In this document: piece by piece, positions 9,016 through 18,316 of the stretch | Position numbering within the stretch: the first letter of the stretch is position 1 | Layout: each line of letters starts with the position of its first letter | Origin: Rhodopseudomonas sp. BAL398 | Lineage (GTDB): Bacteria; Pseudomonadota; Alphaproteobacteria; Rhizobiales; Xanthobacteraceae | Length of the DNA: 64,000 nt | Direction of reading: 5' to 3' | Assembly: GCF_033001325.1 (NCBI RefSeq) | Contig: NZ_CP133111.1 | Location: 1,674,001 to 1,738,000, forward strand | Position numbers and translations under genes: made by a program | The notes under the pieces: generated by a model | Told to the model about the DNA's origin: nothing | The model's input: only the letters and a program-made list of their open reading frames with translations | Databases searched by the model: none

Positions 9016-9912
9016 GTGCCTTCGACGACGACCTCTAAAATCGCAGGGCCGCGTCCAAGCATGGCTGGCTGTGTGTTCTGCACGATCATTCGCGATACCA
9101 GAGGCGTCGCGCTCGGCCAGTCGCAACGCTTCAATTTCTTCCCGGCGGCGCCGCTCTGTAGTATCGCCTGGGTGCTCGCCGGTGACTGCCATCTGATCGA
9201 TCATCCGGGGCAGATGGAGCAGCCCTGGACGGGGGAAAAAGCGCCAGCCCTGTCGGTCTACGGGCCACAACTCGGGCCATTGGTCAGCTGGAATCCCGGC
9301 GAGACCTACGGGGTCTCCATCTCATTCTATCCGGACGCGTTTTGCACGATGACGGGGCTCGATCTGAGCCAATTCAGCGGACGCATGATGCAGGCCGAAG
9401 AGATCTTGCCGGAGCGGCTTCTGCTGTCCTGCCGCAATTTCGCCGATGCCGCTCGACGACACGGTGTCGAAGGCAGCTTGCCAACTCTTGAGGGCGAACT
9501 CCAGGACATCTGGCTAGGCGCACGGCCTGCCGGGATCGGGACGATGAGATCGATAGAAGACTGGAGCAGACATCTGTTACGCCGAGCCGCCATGACCGGT
9601 CTTGGACGCAGCACGCGGCAGACCGCACGGCGCATCAGGTCGTGGACCGGCCTCAGCCAGAGGGACATCCAGGGCCTCGGGCACACCGAGCAGCTCTATG
9701 CCAAATTGCACGAGGCGATGCAGAAGGACGATGTCGATTGGGCGCAGCTCGCCGCGGCGACGGGATTTGCCGATCAAGCGCACATGATCAGACAGATGCG
9801 ACGGCATACCGGCCTCACGCCGGAGCAACTTCGGCACCGTGCCAGACATCATGAAGCGCTGTGGGCCTATCGCCTGCTCGAACAATATTTCACGATACCG
9901 GATGCTCGCTAG
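9016..9912 (+). CDS. AraC-family transcriptional regulator
   Basis: 298-residue regulator with an unassigned N-terminal sensing domain and a C-terminal AraC helix-turn-helix. The HTH region is [20 protein letters not shown] followed by [16 protein letters not shown], around residues 238-275. The start is a GTG at 9016 preceded by a near-perfect GCAGGAGG site at 9001-9008, eight bases away, which settles the start. It is divergent from nuoB (174 bases between starts), so nuoB may be its target; this is inference. A transposase remnant begins immediately after its stop. Confidence 0.85.
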   Translation: MPSTTTSKIAGPRPSMAGCVFCTIIRDTRGVALGQSQRFNFFPAAPLCSIAWVLAGDCHLIDHPGQMEQPWTGEKAPALSVYGPQLGPLVSWNPGETYGVSISFYPDAFCTMTGLDLSQFSGRMMQAEEILPERLLLSCRNFADAARRHGVEGSLPTLEGELQDIWLGARPAGIGTMRSIEDWSRHLLRRAAMTGLGRSTRQTARRIRSWTGLSQRDIQGLGHTEQLYAKLHEAMQKDDVDWAQLAAATGFADQAHMIRQMRRHTGLTPEQLRHRARHHEALWAYRLLEQYFTIPDAR

Positions 9913-9914
9913 TC

Positions 9915-10262
9915 CTACTGCGTCATGAATGTATCGCGCTCGATTCTCCAGCGCCGTCTGGTCATGTCGACCAGACGGCGGAAGCCGATATTGTCGGGAA
10001 GCATCGATAGCCAGGATTTGATCGGCTTTCTCGTCTTCGGGCCATTCGATCAGCAACCATCGTTCTGGCCGGCTGGCAGTGAGCTGATAATCGCGATGCG
10101 CCGCGCGGACACGCAGGCGGGCAAAGCGTGGGGACAGCCAAGTGCCCTCCCCGCCACCTGATCGTGCGCCAGGCGCGCTTGGGCAAGCCAAGCGCCAGCT
10201 TCTCGACCGAGACGGGTCGATGCTGGTCATCGCGGCCGACGAGCTCCCAATGGCGCCTGCCC
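9915..10262 (-). pseudogene. Decayed IS701-type DDE transposase fragment
   Basis: Three minus-strand frames read together recover the C-terminal part of an IS701-family transposase: RPVSVEKLALGLPKRAWRTI (about 10155-10225), then FARLRVRAAHRDYQLTASRP and ERWLLIEWPEDEKAD in a second frame, then WLSMLPDNIGFRRLVD and TRRRWRIERD in a third. At least two frameshifts separate them, near 10140 and 10020, and the N-terminal half is absent. No terminal inverted repeats were found. It fills the gap between the AraC gene and the SDR gene exactly, marking an old insertion and deletion. Confidence 0.8.
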
Positions 10263-11003
10263 TCAAATGACGCCGCCGTTCGCGCGCACAGTCTGGCCGT
10301 TGATCCAACCGCCATCCGGCCCGACCAGCAGCGAGACCACATTGGCGATGTCATCGACCTCGCCGAGGCGGCCAAACGGGTTCATCTGCTTGATGCGATC
10401 GATCGTCGCCTGGTCCTTTCCGCCCAGAAACAGATCTGTCGCGACCGGGCCTGGCGCCACCGTGTTGACGGTGATGCCGCGCGGTCCCAGCTCCTTGGCA
10501 AGGATATGGGTGAGCGCTTCGACCGCGGCCTTGGTGGCCGCATAGACGCCGTAGCTCGGTTGATAGAGGCCGACGACGCTCGACGAAAAGCTTACGATCC
10601 TGCCGCCGTCGCGCAGCCGCTTTGCGGCTTCGCGCATGCCGTTGAACGTGCCCTTGAGATTGACCGCGATGGTCTGGTCGAACATCGCGTCCTCGGTCTG
10701 GGCGACCGGCGCCAGCTTCATGATGCCGGCATTGTTCACCAGCACGTCGACACCGCCATAGGCAGCTTCCGCCGAACCGAACATGCGCGCGACGGCGTGC
10801 GGATCGCTGACATCGGCTTGGCAGGAGATGGCGCGTCCCCCCGCCTGCTCGATCTCATCGACCAGCTTGGCGGCGGCATTGGCGCTGCCCGCATAGTTGA
10901 CGATGACTGTCAGGCCGTCGCGCGCCAGCCGTCGGGCGATCGCGGCTCCGATGCCGCGAGACGACCCGGTGACGATCGCGACCCTGTTGGTTTCCGTGGT
11001 CAT
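10263..11003 (-). CDS. SDR family oxidoreductase
   Basis: 246-residue classical short-chain dehydrogenase/reductase. The cofactor motif is TGSSRGIGAA near residue 12, followed by NNAG, the catalytic Ser (FSSSVVG) and YxxxK (YGVYAATKAA); a Gly-rich C-terminus ends GQTVRANGGVI. I prefer the ATG at 11001-11003 over the upstream one at 11016-11018 because a GGGAG site lies eight bases before it. It is downstream of the tautomerase and DoxX genes on the same strand, opposite a divergent LysR gene, so the three probably form a LysR-controlled unit. Substrate unknown. Confidence 0.9.
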   Translation of the reverse strand: MTTETNRVAIVTGSSRGIGAAIARRLARDGLTVIVNYAGSANAAAKLVDEIEQAGGRAISCQADVSDPHAVARMFGSAEAAYGGVDVLVNNAGIMKLAPVAQTEDAMFDQTIAVNLKGTFNGMREAAKRLRDGGRIVSFSSSVVGLYQPSYGVYAATKAAVEALTHILAKELGPRGITVNTVAPGPVATDLFLGGKDQATIDRIKQMNPFGRLGEVDDIANVVSLLVGPDGGWINGQTVRANGGVI

Positions 11004-11062
11004 TGTTCGTGCTCCCATCTCATGGTGGCGGCGGCGCGAAGGCCGACCGCCTTTCGTTGGAT

Positions 11063-11275
11063 TCAGTCTTTGGCTCGATATTCCGCAGGAATCACGAACA
11101 CCTCGTCGGCGCGTGCATAGCCGCCGTCCTTGATCTCTTCGATCAACACCATGGTGTGCGCTCGGGCGGCTTCGGAGAAATACTCGACCAGCATCGCGGT
11201 GGTGCGATGGACGATCTCCTCCTTCTGGGCACGGCTCAGCGCGGCCTCCGGCACCTTGAAATTGGCGAACGGCAT
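11063..11275 (-). CDS. Tautomerase family protein (4-oxalocrotonate tautomerase-like)
   Basis: 70-residue member of the tautomerase superfamily. The start is set by the catalytic residue: enzymes of this family use Pro1 exposed by Met removal, and the ATG at 11273-11275 gives MPFANFKVPEAAL. An AGGAG site sits eight bases upstream. A GTG nine bases earlier would bury the proline and is rejected. The conserved segment TMVLIEEIKDGGYARAD follows. It lies between DoxX and the SDR gene in the same direction. The substrate is unknown. Confidence 0.88.
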   Translation of the reverse strand: MPFANFKVPEAALSRAQKEEIVHRTTAMLVEYFSEAARAHTMVLIEEIKDGGYARADEVFVIPAEYRAKD

Positions 11276-11339
11276 GGTCTTCACTCCTGTTGCTTGGTTG
11301 ATCTGATGATGTGAACGCTTGCGCTCTTGCGTTCGGCCG

Positions 11340-11837
11340 TCACAATTCGTGGCCGATGCGTCGATCGATCGAATAGCGCCCGCCGCCGTGGATGGAGATC
11401 AACAGGGCGATAAAGCCGAGCATCAGCGGGTATTCGATGCCTCGGTCGATCCACGGATAGGTTGGTGCCAACGCTGCGCTGATGACTGCCATCTGCACCG
11501 CCAGCATCGGCGCAACAAGGCGGGTGGCCAGGCCGAGCGCGATCGCCAGCCCCCCGAAGGTCTCGAGCAGAGCGACGAAGGTCGCGAGCTGCGGCGCCAG
11601 AGGCAGGTGCAGGACCTTGCCGATCAGGTTGATCGAGGCCCCCATCGGATCGGCCATTGAACCGTGGCCAATCCCCAGCAATTTCGGCACGCCGTGGGTG
11701 ACGATCGTCAGGCCAAAGGCGACGCGAAGCAGCGCATAGGCGACAGGCTTGGCAGCGGCATAAAACGATGCGAGCGCCGGGATCAGCAGGCGCGGTTCGT
11801 TCTGCGCCGGGCTGTCCATTCGCATTGGATCTGGCAT
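11340..11837 (-). CDS. DoxX family membrane protein
   Basis: 165-residue inner-membrane protein with about four hydrophobic segments (VAYALLRVAFGLTIVTHGVP, LATFVALLETFGGLAIALGL, and two near the C-terminus). The pattern and the G-x-x-K-L segment (HGVPKLLG) fit the DoxX family, which often accompanies redox-stress genes. The start ATG follows an AGGAGG site five bases upstream. It is first in the leftward DoxX, tautomerase, SDR set; the divergent LysR gene starts 108 bases away. Confidence 0.85.
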   Translation of the reverse strand: MPDPMRMDSPAQNEPRLLIPALASFYAAAKPVAYALLRVAFGLTIVTHGVPKLLGIGHGSMADPMGASINLIGKVLHLPLAPQLATFVALLETFGGLAIALGLATRLVAPMLAVQMAVISAALAPTYPWIDRGIEYPLMLGFIALLISIHGGGRYSIDRRIGHEL

Positions 11838-11945
11838 GTCGGCCTCCTTCCTCTGAGGGCGAAACTAGCCATTTTCAAATCTTGGGGTAGAAAGCCGCTT
11901 TCAACATCACTATTTCAAAAAACATAACAATGGAACGCGTGGACC

Positions 11946-12848
11946 ATGGATCGCATCGGCGTCATGCGCCTGTTCGTCAGGATCGTTGAGCGCGGCAGCT
12001 TCGCTCAGGCCGCGCGAGACCTGCAGATCCCGCGTCCGACCGCGACCCATGCCATTCAGCGCCTGGAGGCGGAGCTTGGCGTTCGTCTGCTCGAAAGGAC
12101 CACCAGACATGTCAGGCCGACGCTCGATGGCGCGCTCTACCACGAACGCTGCATCAGGCTGCCGGCCGATCTCGATGAGGTGGAGAACGTATTCAGGAAC
12201 GCCGAACCCAAGGGGCCGCTCCGCGTCGATATGCAGGGAACGCTTGCGCGGTTTTTTGTGCTGCCGGCGCTACCCGGATTCATCGCGCGTTATCCTGGCA
12301 TTTCGCTGAACCTCAGCGAAGGCGACCGGATGGTCGACCTTGTCACCGAGGGGATCGATTGCGTCGTGCGCGCGGGCGCGCTCTCCGACTCGTCCCTGAT
12401 CGGCCGCTGCATTGCCGCGTTCGAGCAGCTGACACTGGCGAGCCCGGATTATCTGCAGCGCCATGGCGTGCCGTCGACGCCGGACGATCTAGGTGGTCAT
12501 CGGATGGTCGCCTATTCGGCCTCGGCCACGGGGCAACCCTATCCGATGGAATTCGCGAAAGACGGTCGAATCCTGGAGATTCCGCTGCCCCATGACGTCA
12601 TCGTCCGGGGCGCCGAAATCTACACCGCTGCGGGCGTCGCCGGGTTGGGATTGATTCAGGTCCCGCGCTATCGCGTCAACCACCAGATCGCCGCCGGCGC
12701 GCTTGTGCCGCTGCTGGAGAATTTCCCGCCGCCGGCAATCGAGGTCTCCGTGCTCTATCCGCAAAGCAGGCATCTGTCCTCGCGCGTCAGAGTGTTTATC
12801 GACTGGCTGACGGATGTGTTTCGAACCGCACAGGCGCAGGATCAATGA
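11946..12848 (+). CDS. LysR-family transcriptional regulator
   Basis: 300-residue LysR regulator. The winged HTH occupies about residues 1-60 (GSFAQAARDLQIPRPTATHA then IQRLEAELGVRLLERTTR) and an effector-binding domain fills the rest. It is divergent from the DoxX operon with a 108-base shared upstream region and is followed 138 bases later by a glutathione transferase gene in the same direction. It probably controls the divergent operon and perhaps the transferase, responding to an electrophile or quinone-type compound; this is inference from context. Confidence 0.92.
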   Translation: MDRIGVMRLFVRIVERGSFAQAARDLQIPRPTATHAIQRLEAELGVRLLERTTRHVRPTLDGALYHERCIRLPADLDEVENVFRNAEPKGPLRVDMQGTLARFFVLPALPGFIARYPGISLNLSEGDRMVDLVTEGIDCVVRAGALSDSSLIGRCIAAFEQLTLASPDYLQRHGVPSTPDDLGGHRMVAYSASATGQPYPMEFAKDGRILEIPLPHDVIVRGAEIYTAAGVAGLGLIQVPRYRVNHQIAAGALVPLLENFPPPAIEVSVLYPQSRHLSSRVRVFIDWLTDVFRTAQAQDQ

Positions 12849-12986
12849 TCGGCAACGCCTCGCCCGCCATCCTGGGCTGGATCGTGTCTTCGCCTTTCGG
12901 CATGGAGATGACCTCAAGCGAACTTTTGTCCACCAGGATGGTTTCCTTTCGAGAATGAATGAACCCGACGCATTGAGGATTCTGCC

Positions 12987-13934
12987 ATGGGCGCACTGAT
13001 CGATGGACGCTGGACGACCGATCGCGACGAGATCGAGAACGGGACGTACCAGCGCAAGCCGACATCCTTTCGGCATCAGATCTCCAACGAGCCCGGCGCC
13101 AAATATCCCGCGGAGCCTGGACGCTACCACCTCTATGTCTCGCTCGCCTGCCCCTGGGCATGCCGGACGCTGATGGTGCGCAAACTGAAAAAGCTCGAGG
13201 ACGTCATCTCCGTCACCATCGTCCATCCCGACATGATGGAGAACGGCTGGACCTTCGGAGACACCCCCGAGCCGATCAATGGTTTTCGCTTCCTCCACGA
13301 GGTCTATGTCGCCGCACTGCCCAGCTATTCCGGCCATGTCACCGTTCCGGTGCTCTGGGATCGCAAGACCGGCACGATCGTCAACAACGAGTCGGCCGAG
13401 ATCATCCGCATGATGAACAGCGCGTTCGATAGCTGCGGCGATGCCTCGGTCGATCTCTATCCTGCAGCGCTCGCGGGCGAGATCGATGCGCTCAACGCGG
13501 TGGTGTACGAGACCGTGAACAACGGCGTCTATCGCGCCGGCTTCGCTGCCTCACAAGCCGCCTATCAGGACGCCGTTTGGAAGTTGTTCAAGACCCTGGA
13601 TGACCTCGAAACCCGGCTGGCGCGCCAACGCTATCTGATGGGCGCCGCCTTCACCGAAGCCGACGTCCGGCTGTTCACCACCGGCGTCCGCTTCGACCTA
13701 GTCTATTACACCCACTTCAAATGCAACGTGAAGCACTGGTGGGACTATCCCAATTTGGATAACTGGCTCCGTGACATATACCAGATGCCCGGGATCGCGG
13801 AGACGGTCGATCTCGACCACATCAAGCGCCACTATTATTTCAGCCAGCGCTGGGTGAACCCTTCCGGCATCGTCGCGGCGGGGCCGTCGATCGACCTTCG
13901 CAAAGCGCATGATCGTCATCGGTTCGCGCAATAG
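12987..13934 (+). CDS. Glutathione S-transferase, glutathionyl-hydroquinone reductase type
   Basis: 315-residue Xi-class (YqjG/ECM4-like) glutathione transferase. The catalytic Cys is in SLACPWACRT at about residues 53-61, and the C-terminal domain has RQRYLMGAAFTEADVRLFTT and FDLVYYTHFKCNVK typical of the class. These enzymes reduce glutathionyl-hydroquinones. It is downstream of a LysR gene and near SDR, DoxX and tautomerase genes, consistent with quinone or electrophile detoxification. Cytosolic; no signal peptide. Confidence 0.92.
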   Translation: MGALIDGRWTTDRDEIENGTYQRKPTSFRHQISNEPGAKYPAEPGRYHLYVSLACPWACRTLMVRKLKKLEDVISVTIVHPDMMENGWTFGDTPEPINGFRFLHEVYVAALPSYSGHVTVPVLWDRKTGTIVNNESAEIIRMMNSAFDSCGDASVDLYPAALAGEIDALNAVVYETVNNGVYRAGFAASQAAYQDAVWKLFKTLDDLETRLARQRYLMGAAFTEADVRLFTTGVRFDLVYYTHFKCNVKHWWDYPNLDNWLRDIYQMPGIAETVDLDHIKRHYYFSQRWVNPSGIVAAGPSIDLRKAHDRHRFAQ

Positions 13935-13996
13935 AGACGATCAAATCTCAGGTCCCTTTGCTGTCCATGCTCAGAGCCCTGCGGCGAGTTGCGCCA

Positions 13997-14119
13997 CTCG
14001 TCGCCGCTCGCGATCGGGATGAACCAAAACCCGGATGAGCGATGCAACCGGTCGAGCTTGGCCAATGGTCATCCCGCCCCCTGGGCCACCAGGCTCAGCA
14101 GATCGTCGCAACCGATGTG
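13997..14119 (-). pseudogene. Possible relic of a LysR C-terminal end
   Basis: On the minus strand one frame reads CDDLLSLVAQGAG, a stop, and further on FWFIPIASGDE, which resembles the final strand region of LysR effector domains. Nothing else of such a gene is present and the similarity is short. The rest of the 267-base gap between 13935 and 14201 shows no recognisable feature. This is a weak call. Confidence 0.2.
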
Positions 14120-14201
14120 CTCCTCTCAGACTGAATTTGCAGCGTGCAACCCTGGCTATAGGGTCTGCAATTGGCGCTGGAATGAGGGGTTTCTCGACCT
14201 T

Positions 14202-14945
14202 TCAGACTGCTACGAAGCCACCATCGACCAACAGTTCCTCGCCACCGACGAAGCTGCTTTCGGCAGATGCGAGAAACAGCACCGCCTTGGCAACGTCTTC
14301 CGTCTGGCCGAGCCTACCGAACGGGATCGTCTGCTGCATCCATTCTTCAATGCCGGCATTGTTCTGCAGATAGGTCTGCATGGCTGGGGTCATGACCATG
14401 CCTGGAGACACAACGTTCACCCGGATGCCTCGGCTTTTCAGGTCGGTCGTCCACGTCCGTGCCAGAGAGCGGATAGCCGCCTTTGTAGCGCTATAGATGG
14501 ACAGGTTGGCAAAGCCTTTGCTGCCGGCGCCCGACCCAGCTAGTATAATGGCACCGCCAGCAGACATCAGTGGCAGAGCCTTCTGCACGGTAAAGACCGT
14601 GCCTTTGACATTGATCGCAAATACGCGGTCGAAATGGTCTTCCTCAATGCTGCCGACCGTTGCGGACTCGGACACGCCAGCGTTAGCGAAAACCACGTCC
14701 ACGCGCCCATGATCGCGCGATATTTGAGCGTACAGCCTGTCGAGGTCGGCAAGGTCACTGACATCTCCTTGCACACCAACGGCACCGCTGCCGATTTCCG
14801 CGAGTGCCTCGTCCAAACGCTTTTGGCGACGCCCCGTGATATAAACATGGGCGCCCTCCGCCGCGAATGACTTGGCTGCCGTCAAACCAATCCCGTCCGT
14901 TCCGCCCGTGATCACCACAACCCTGTCGTTAAATCGCTTCGTCAT
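14202..14945 (-). CDS. SDR family oxidoreductase
   Basis: 247-residue short-chain dehydrogenase/reductase with TGGTDGIGLTAAKSFA (cofactor), NAGVSES, catalytic Ser in LAGSGAGSKG and YSATKAA. It begins at the ATG 14943-14945 with a GAGGA-type site upstream; the frame extends to 15014 but would run through operator sequences. It is divergent from a TetR gene, and the shared region has repeated half-sites, so TetR repression is likely. Substrate unknown. Confidence 0.92.
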   Translation of the reverse strand: MTKRFNDRVVVITGGTDGIGLTAAKSFAAEGAHVYITGRRQKRLDEALAEIGSGAVGVQGDVSDLADLDRLYAQISRDHGRVDVVFANAGVSESATVGSIEEDHFDRVFAINVKGTVFTVQKALPLMSAGGAIILAGSGAGSKGFANLSIYSATKAAIRSLARTWTTDLKSRGIRVNVVSPGMVMTPAMQTYLQNNAGIEEWMQQTIPFGRLGQTEDVAKAVLFLASAESSFVGGEELLVDGGFVAV

Positions 14946-14963
14946 CCCAGTCCTCGCTCCGAT

Positions 14964-15010
14964 TAAGTGGAAGATTGCTCCACTTTCTATATGGAGATAT
15001 CCTCCACTTA
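14964..15010. promoter_or_regulatory. Probable TetR operator with three half-sites
   Basis: The inverted repeat AAGTGGA (14965-14971) and TCCACTT (14979-14985) is perfect with a seven-base spacer, and a further TCCACTTA copy lies at 15003-15010, matching TAAGTGGA at 14964-14971 in reverse. The element lies between the divergent SDR and TetR genes, where an autoregulating TetR operator is expected. Confidence 0.7.
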
Positions 15011-15035
15011 TCAAGCGGTCGGGAGGCGATTTTTT

Positions 15036-15590
15036 TTGGCTAACGAAATTCCATTGCGAGCCGATGCGCAGCGAAATCGGGATCGAATCCTGGCGGCAGC
15101 AGAGGAAGTCTTTCGCGAGAAAGGCGCAGGCGTCTCACTGGACGACGTCGCAAAGCGTGCTGGGGTCGGGATCGGGACCCTCTACCGACGCTTTCCGACG
15201 CGAGAAGACCTCTTGGCCGCAGCATACAATGCCAGATTCTTGGCAGTTGCTGAGAATAGTCGTGCAAGAGAAGCCGAGCTTGATCCCGCCAACGCCCTGC
15301 GTGCCTATCTTGAAGAACTCGTCCAATATACGAATGTCTATCGTGGTTTTGCCGCGTCACTCGGGATCGTTCTACAGATTGGGACGGACGGATGTCTCGC
15401 AACCAGCGAGGAAGGCACTCGGCTCCTGGAAAACGCGCAGAATGCTGGGGCAGTTCGATCTGATATCAGCTTCGACGACATGGTCTGCGTCGCCACAGCA
15501 ATCTCGCTTGCCACGGAGCGGAAGAGTTCACCGCAAGCCCACATCGTCCGTTTGGTGGACGTATTCATGAATGGAATTGGTACGGGCTGA
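15036..15590 (+). CDS. TetR-family transcriptional regulator
   Basis: 184-residue TetR regulator. The N-terminal HTH is VSLDDVAKRAGVGIGTLYRR followed by FPTREDLL, about residues 29-56. I choose the TTG at 15036 because GGGAGG at 15021-15026 is correctly spaced and because the ATG at 14991 and GTG at 14967 lie among operator half-sites. The C-terminal ligand domain is typical in length. It presumably represses itself and the divergent SDR gene. Confidence 0.85.
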   Translation: MANEIPLRADAQRNRDRILAAAEEVFREKGAGVSLDDVAKRAGVGIGTLYRRFPTREDLLAAAYNARFLAVAENSRAREAELDPANALRAYLEELVQYTNVYRGFAASLGIVLQIGTDGCLATSEEGTRLLENAQNAGAVRSDISFDDMVCVATAISLATERKSSPQAHIVRLVDVFMNGIGTG

Positions 15591-15775
15591 CTCTGCCGTC
15601 ATCTCTTGCATGCAGTGATGCACCTTCCAAGTTTGTCGCCGGACTGTGTGAGCAATTTGCCCTGACCCGTTGCGGTCGTTGGCCGCGCAAGGCCTGACTG
15701 AACGGTCGGCGATAAGCCCGCTCCCACTGGGCACGGTCATTTCAAACGACCCGTATTGTCGGAAAGCCGCCGGGG

Positions 15776-16621
15776 CTAGAATTTGTAGCCGATCGACAGC
15801 ATGCCCGAGGGCTGGAGTTTGTCCTTGACGATCGGGCTATTGGCCGCGTCGCCAAGGAGATAGCCGACACCCGCCTGTCCCCGAACCAGCCAGTGCTCCG
15901 AGATCATGTAGGTGGTGGAAGTCGTGAAATCCGCGCGTTTGAAGCCTGCGTTCGCGTTGAAGGTGGACAGCCCTGACCGCGCCGATTGCTCCGGTGTCAC
16001 ACCGAAATATGCCCGCATATACTTGTCGTCCGCCCAGGTCGCCGAAACGCCGGCACTCAAGGTGAAACGGTCGTATGTATGGGTGGCGTTAACGCCGAAC
16101 CTGGCCACCAACCCTTCGCTGCCGCCGATTGTTCGATCAAGCGAACCGTAAAATTTCACCGGTCCCAGGTTGTAGGAAGCGATGCCGCCAACGACGCCAG
16201 CGAAGCCGATGTCGCCCAGCCCCTTCAGGTCGTCTGAATCGCTTTCATAGCGCCCAAGCTCGTAACCTCCCCGGAGATCAAAGCTGAAATCGCCGGGAGA
16301 GAAGACATTCAGCGTCACGCCGCGCGAATCGACGGAAACACGGCCGTAGTGGGCAGATGCAAGGGGGATCGGCAAAACTCTAAACGCGTCCGCGCCCTCA
16401 TATTTCGGCACTAACATGGCGCTCGGACCGAGAACGACGTTCCAGCTTCTGAGAAAGCCATAGATAGCTGAAGAATCGTTCTTCGTATCTGTGGCAGGAG
16501 TGGTTACCGCGGTCTGCGCATCCACCACCCGCGCGGCGGCGACCAGGATGAGAAATGCCCCTATGGCCGCAATAGGGATGCGTTTTCCTAACTGTACGAA
16601 AGATTTCGTTTTGGATGACAT
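15776..16621 (-). CDS. MipA/OmpV family outer-membrane protein
   Basis: 281-residue outer-membrane beta-barrel. From the ATG at 16619-16621 the product has a signal peptide (AAIGAFLILVAAARVVDA, cleavage likely before QTA) and an amphipathic barrel ending in the aromatic residue of IGYKF, the usual terminal signature. The MSLVPKYEGAD-like start of the mature domain (GPSAMLVPKYEGADAFRVLP) is typical of MipA/OmpV. It is downstream of a response regulator/kinase pair on the same strand, 228 bases after the kinase gene; MipA genes are commonly controlled by adjacent two-component systems. Confidence 0.88.
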   Translation of the reverse strand: MSSKTKSFVQLGKRIPIAAIGAFLILVAAARVVDAQTAVTTPATDTKNDSSAIYGFLRSWNVVLGPSAMLVPKYEGADAFRVLPIPLASAHYGRVSVDSRGVTLNVFSPGDFSFDLRGGYELGRYESDSDDLKGLGDIGFAGVVGGIASYNLGPVKFYGSLDRTIGGSEGLVARFGVNATHTYDRFTLSAGVSATWADDKYMRAYFGVTPEQSARSGLSTFNANAGFKRADFTTSTTYMISEHWLVRGQAGVGYLLGDAANSPIVKDKLQPSGMLSIGYKF

Positions 16622-16849
16622 AGCCGGTGCAGCTCCGAAAAGATGGCTCGTGTGGACGCGAACCGCGCGACAGCGGAAGGATCGGCCAGTTGCCTGCCCC
16701 ATCTCAACGTCGTCTATTCCGGGATTGCCTTGGATTTCGAAATGCTAAGTGATGTTGCGGATTTCAGCGTCCCGCGATTAACCCCCGCAGCAGAGTTGCC
16801 CAATAAGAGTGAATTTACGCAGTCGCTTGGGGCTCGGGCGCGCGGCTCT

Positions 16850-18316
16850 TTAAACGCTGCTCCGATCGATCTTATTCTCCCGCCCGTCGATATCGGCGTT
16901 CCCAGGGGTGCTCTGAGCATCATCATGGGGACGTGGCAGGAGCCATCTCTCCCCGGGATTTGGCGATCGCTCTGGCCTTTCGGGGGCGGTGACGATGGCG
17001 AGCATTGCCGGCATCTGCAGGCGGACGATCAGCCCACTCGGTTCGGCATCGAGCAATGTGAGGGTGCCACCGCAACTGCGCACCAATTCATCCACTATGG
17101 ACAAACCAAGCCCAAACCCGCTCCGATTCCCCGCCGGGCGCGCCGCGTCCGCCTTGTAAAAGGGTTCGAGCACTTTCGCTTTCAGCTCGGAAGGCAAGCC
17201 AGGGCCGTTGTCGGAAACGTCGATCCGCACGGCACCATTGGTTTCCGGCAAAAGGCTCACCGTCACCTTGCCCGCAAATTTGGTGCCGTTGTCGACGAGG
17301 TTAGTCACTATCCGAGCGAGAGCCCGTGGTTTGCAGACGTGGGCCAAGCGTTGTGGCCCTAGATAAGTCACGTCGAACCCGATATTGCTGAAACTGACAC
17401 AGACCGTTTCCAGCAAACTTGGAAGATCGGCCTTCTCCAGCTTCTCCATGCTGACTTCGTTGCTCAGGTAGGCCAGCGTCTCTTCAATCATGTCGTTGAT
17501 GCCGACGATATCCCGCAGCAAGGCTTCGCGTAAGTTGAGCTCAGAACAGCGTTCAGCACGAAGCTTCAGACGCGTAAGCGGTGTTCGCAAATCATGGCTG
17601 ATTGCACGCAACATGCGCGTGCGGTCATCTATCATGGCGTGTACGCGGGCACGCATATCGTTGAGAGCGCGGGCCAGCAATACCATCTCCTCGGCGCCCT
17701 CCTCCGCGAAGGGACGCCTGACGGTTCGGTCCAGGTGATATTTGCTAGCTGCCGCAGCGAACCGCAATAGCGGCGCACTGATCGCCCTATTGGCGTAGAA
17801 CCAGAGCAGGATGACCGGCCCGACGACCGCCATAACCTTCATTAAGAAGAGAGTTGGGCTCTCTCTCAACCAGAAGACGGCGGGCGGCGGTAACCCGAAG
17901 GCGAGTGCCCGGTCGCTGTCGAGTCTTACAACCACAACGTCATGCAAGGCGCCGGACGTGTGCTCTCGCCACACCGCTTCGAGCTTGCTCGGCAATTCAC
18001 GAAGGATGCGGCTCTGGGCGTCCGATGGCTCCGAACCCGAAGGTCCCTCGAGGTCCGCAACTGGGACAATCTCGACCGAAGGCCCCGTCCGCGCGACGTC
18101 GGCGAGCGTCTTTGCTGCTTCTTCCGGCGTTCTGGCGGATTGCATCTGCGCGACAACCATCACGATTCGATTCACCGTCGCGCTGGCAATAGTTACGCCA
18201 GGGGCAAAAATCTCGACAGCAGCAACCACGAAACCAACGGCAACGACATGCCAGATGGCCAACACCTTGATCTGGCGTTGGATAGGACACGAGCGGAAGC
18301 GCGCGAAAAAGTTCAT
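16850..18316 (-). CDS. Sensor histidine kinase
   Basis: 488-residue membrane kinase. Transmembrane segments are at about 18-40 and 155-178 with a periplasmic loop between, then a HAMP region, the H-box AISHDLRTPLTRLKLR with His241, an N-box (RIVTNLVDNGTKFAG), G1 (DNGPGLP) and G2 (GFGLGLSIVDEL). The C-terminus extends about 50 residues past the ATPase domain. Its start overlaps the response-regulator stop by one base (18316), so the two are translationally coupled. The signal sensed is unknown; linkage to MipA suggests envelope stress. Confidence 0.93.
   Translation of the reverse strand: MNFFARFRSCPIQRQIKVLAIWHVVAVGFVVAAVEIFAPGVTIASATVNRIVMVVAQMQSARTPEEAAKTLADVARTGPSVEIVPVADLEGPSGSEPSDAQSRILRELPSKLEAVWREHTSGALHDVVVVRLDSDRALAFGLPPPAVFWLRESPTLFLMKVMAVVGPVILLWFYANRAISAPLLRFAAAASKYHLDRTVRRPFAEEGAEEMVLLARALNDMRARVHAMIDDRTRMLRAISHDLRTPLTRLKLRAERCSELNLREALLRDIVGINDMIEETLAYLSNEVSMEKLEKADLPSLLETVCVSFSNIGFDVTYLGPQRLAHVCKPRALARIVTNLVDNGTKFAGKVTVSLLPETNGAVRIDVSDNGPGLPSELKAKVLEPFYKADAARPAGNRSGFGLGLSIVDELVRSCGGTLTLLDAEPSGLIVRLQMPAMLAIVTAPERPERSPNPGERWLLPRPHDDAQSTPGNADIDGRENKIDRSSV

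Noticed and set aside
8842-9270. N-terminal extension of NuoB
   Set aside because: No NuoB has such an extension, and it overlaps the AraC gene start and its ribosome site.
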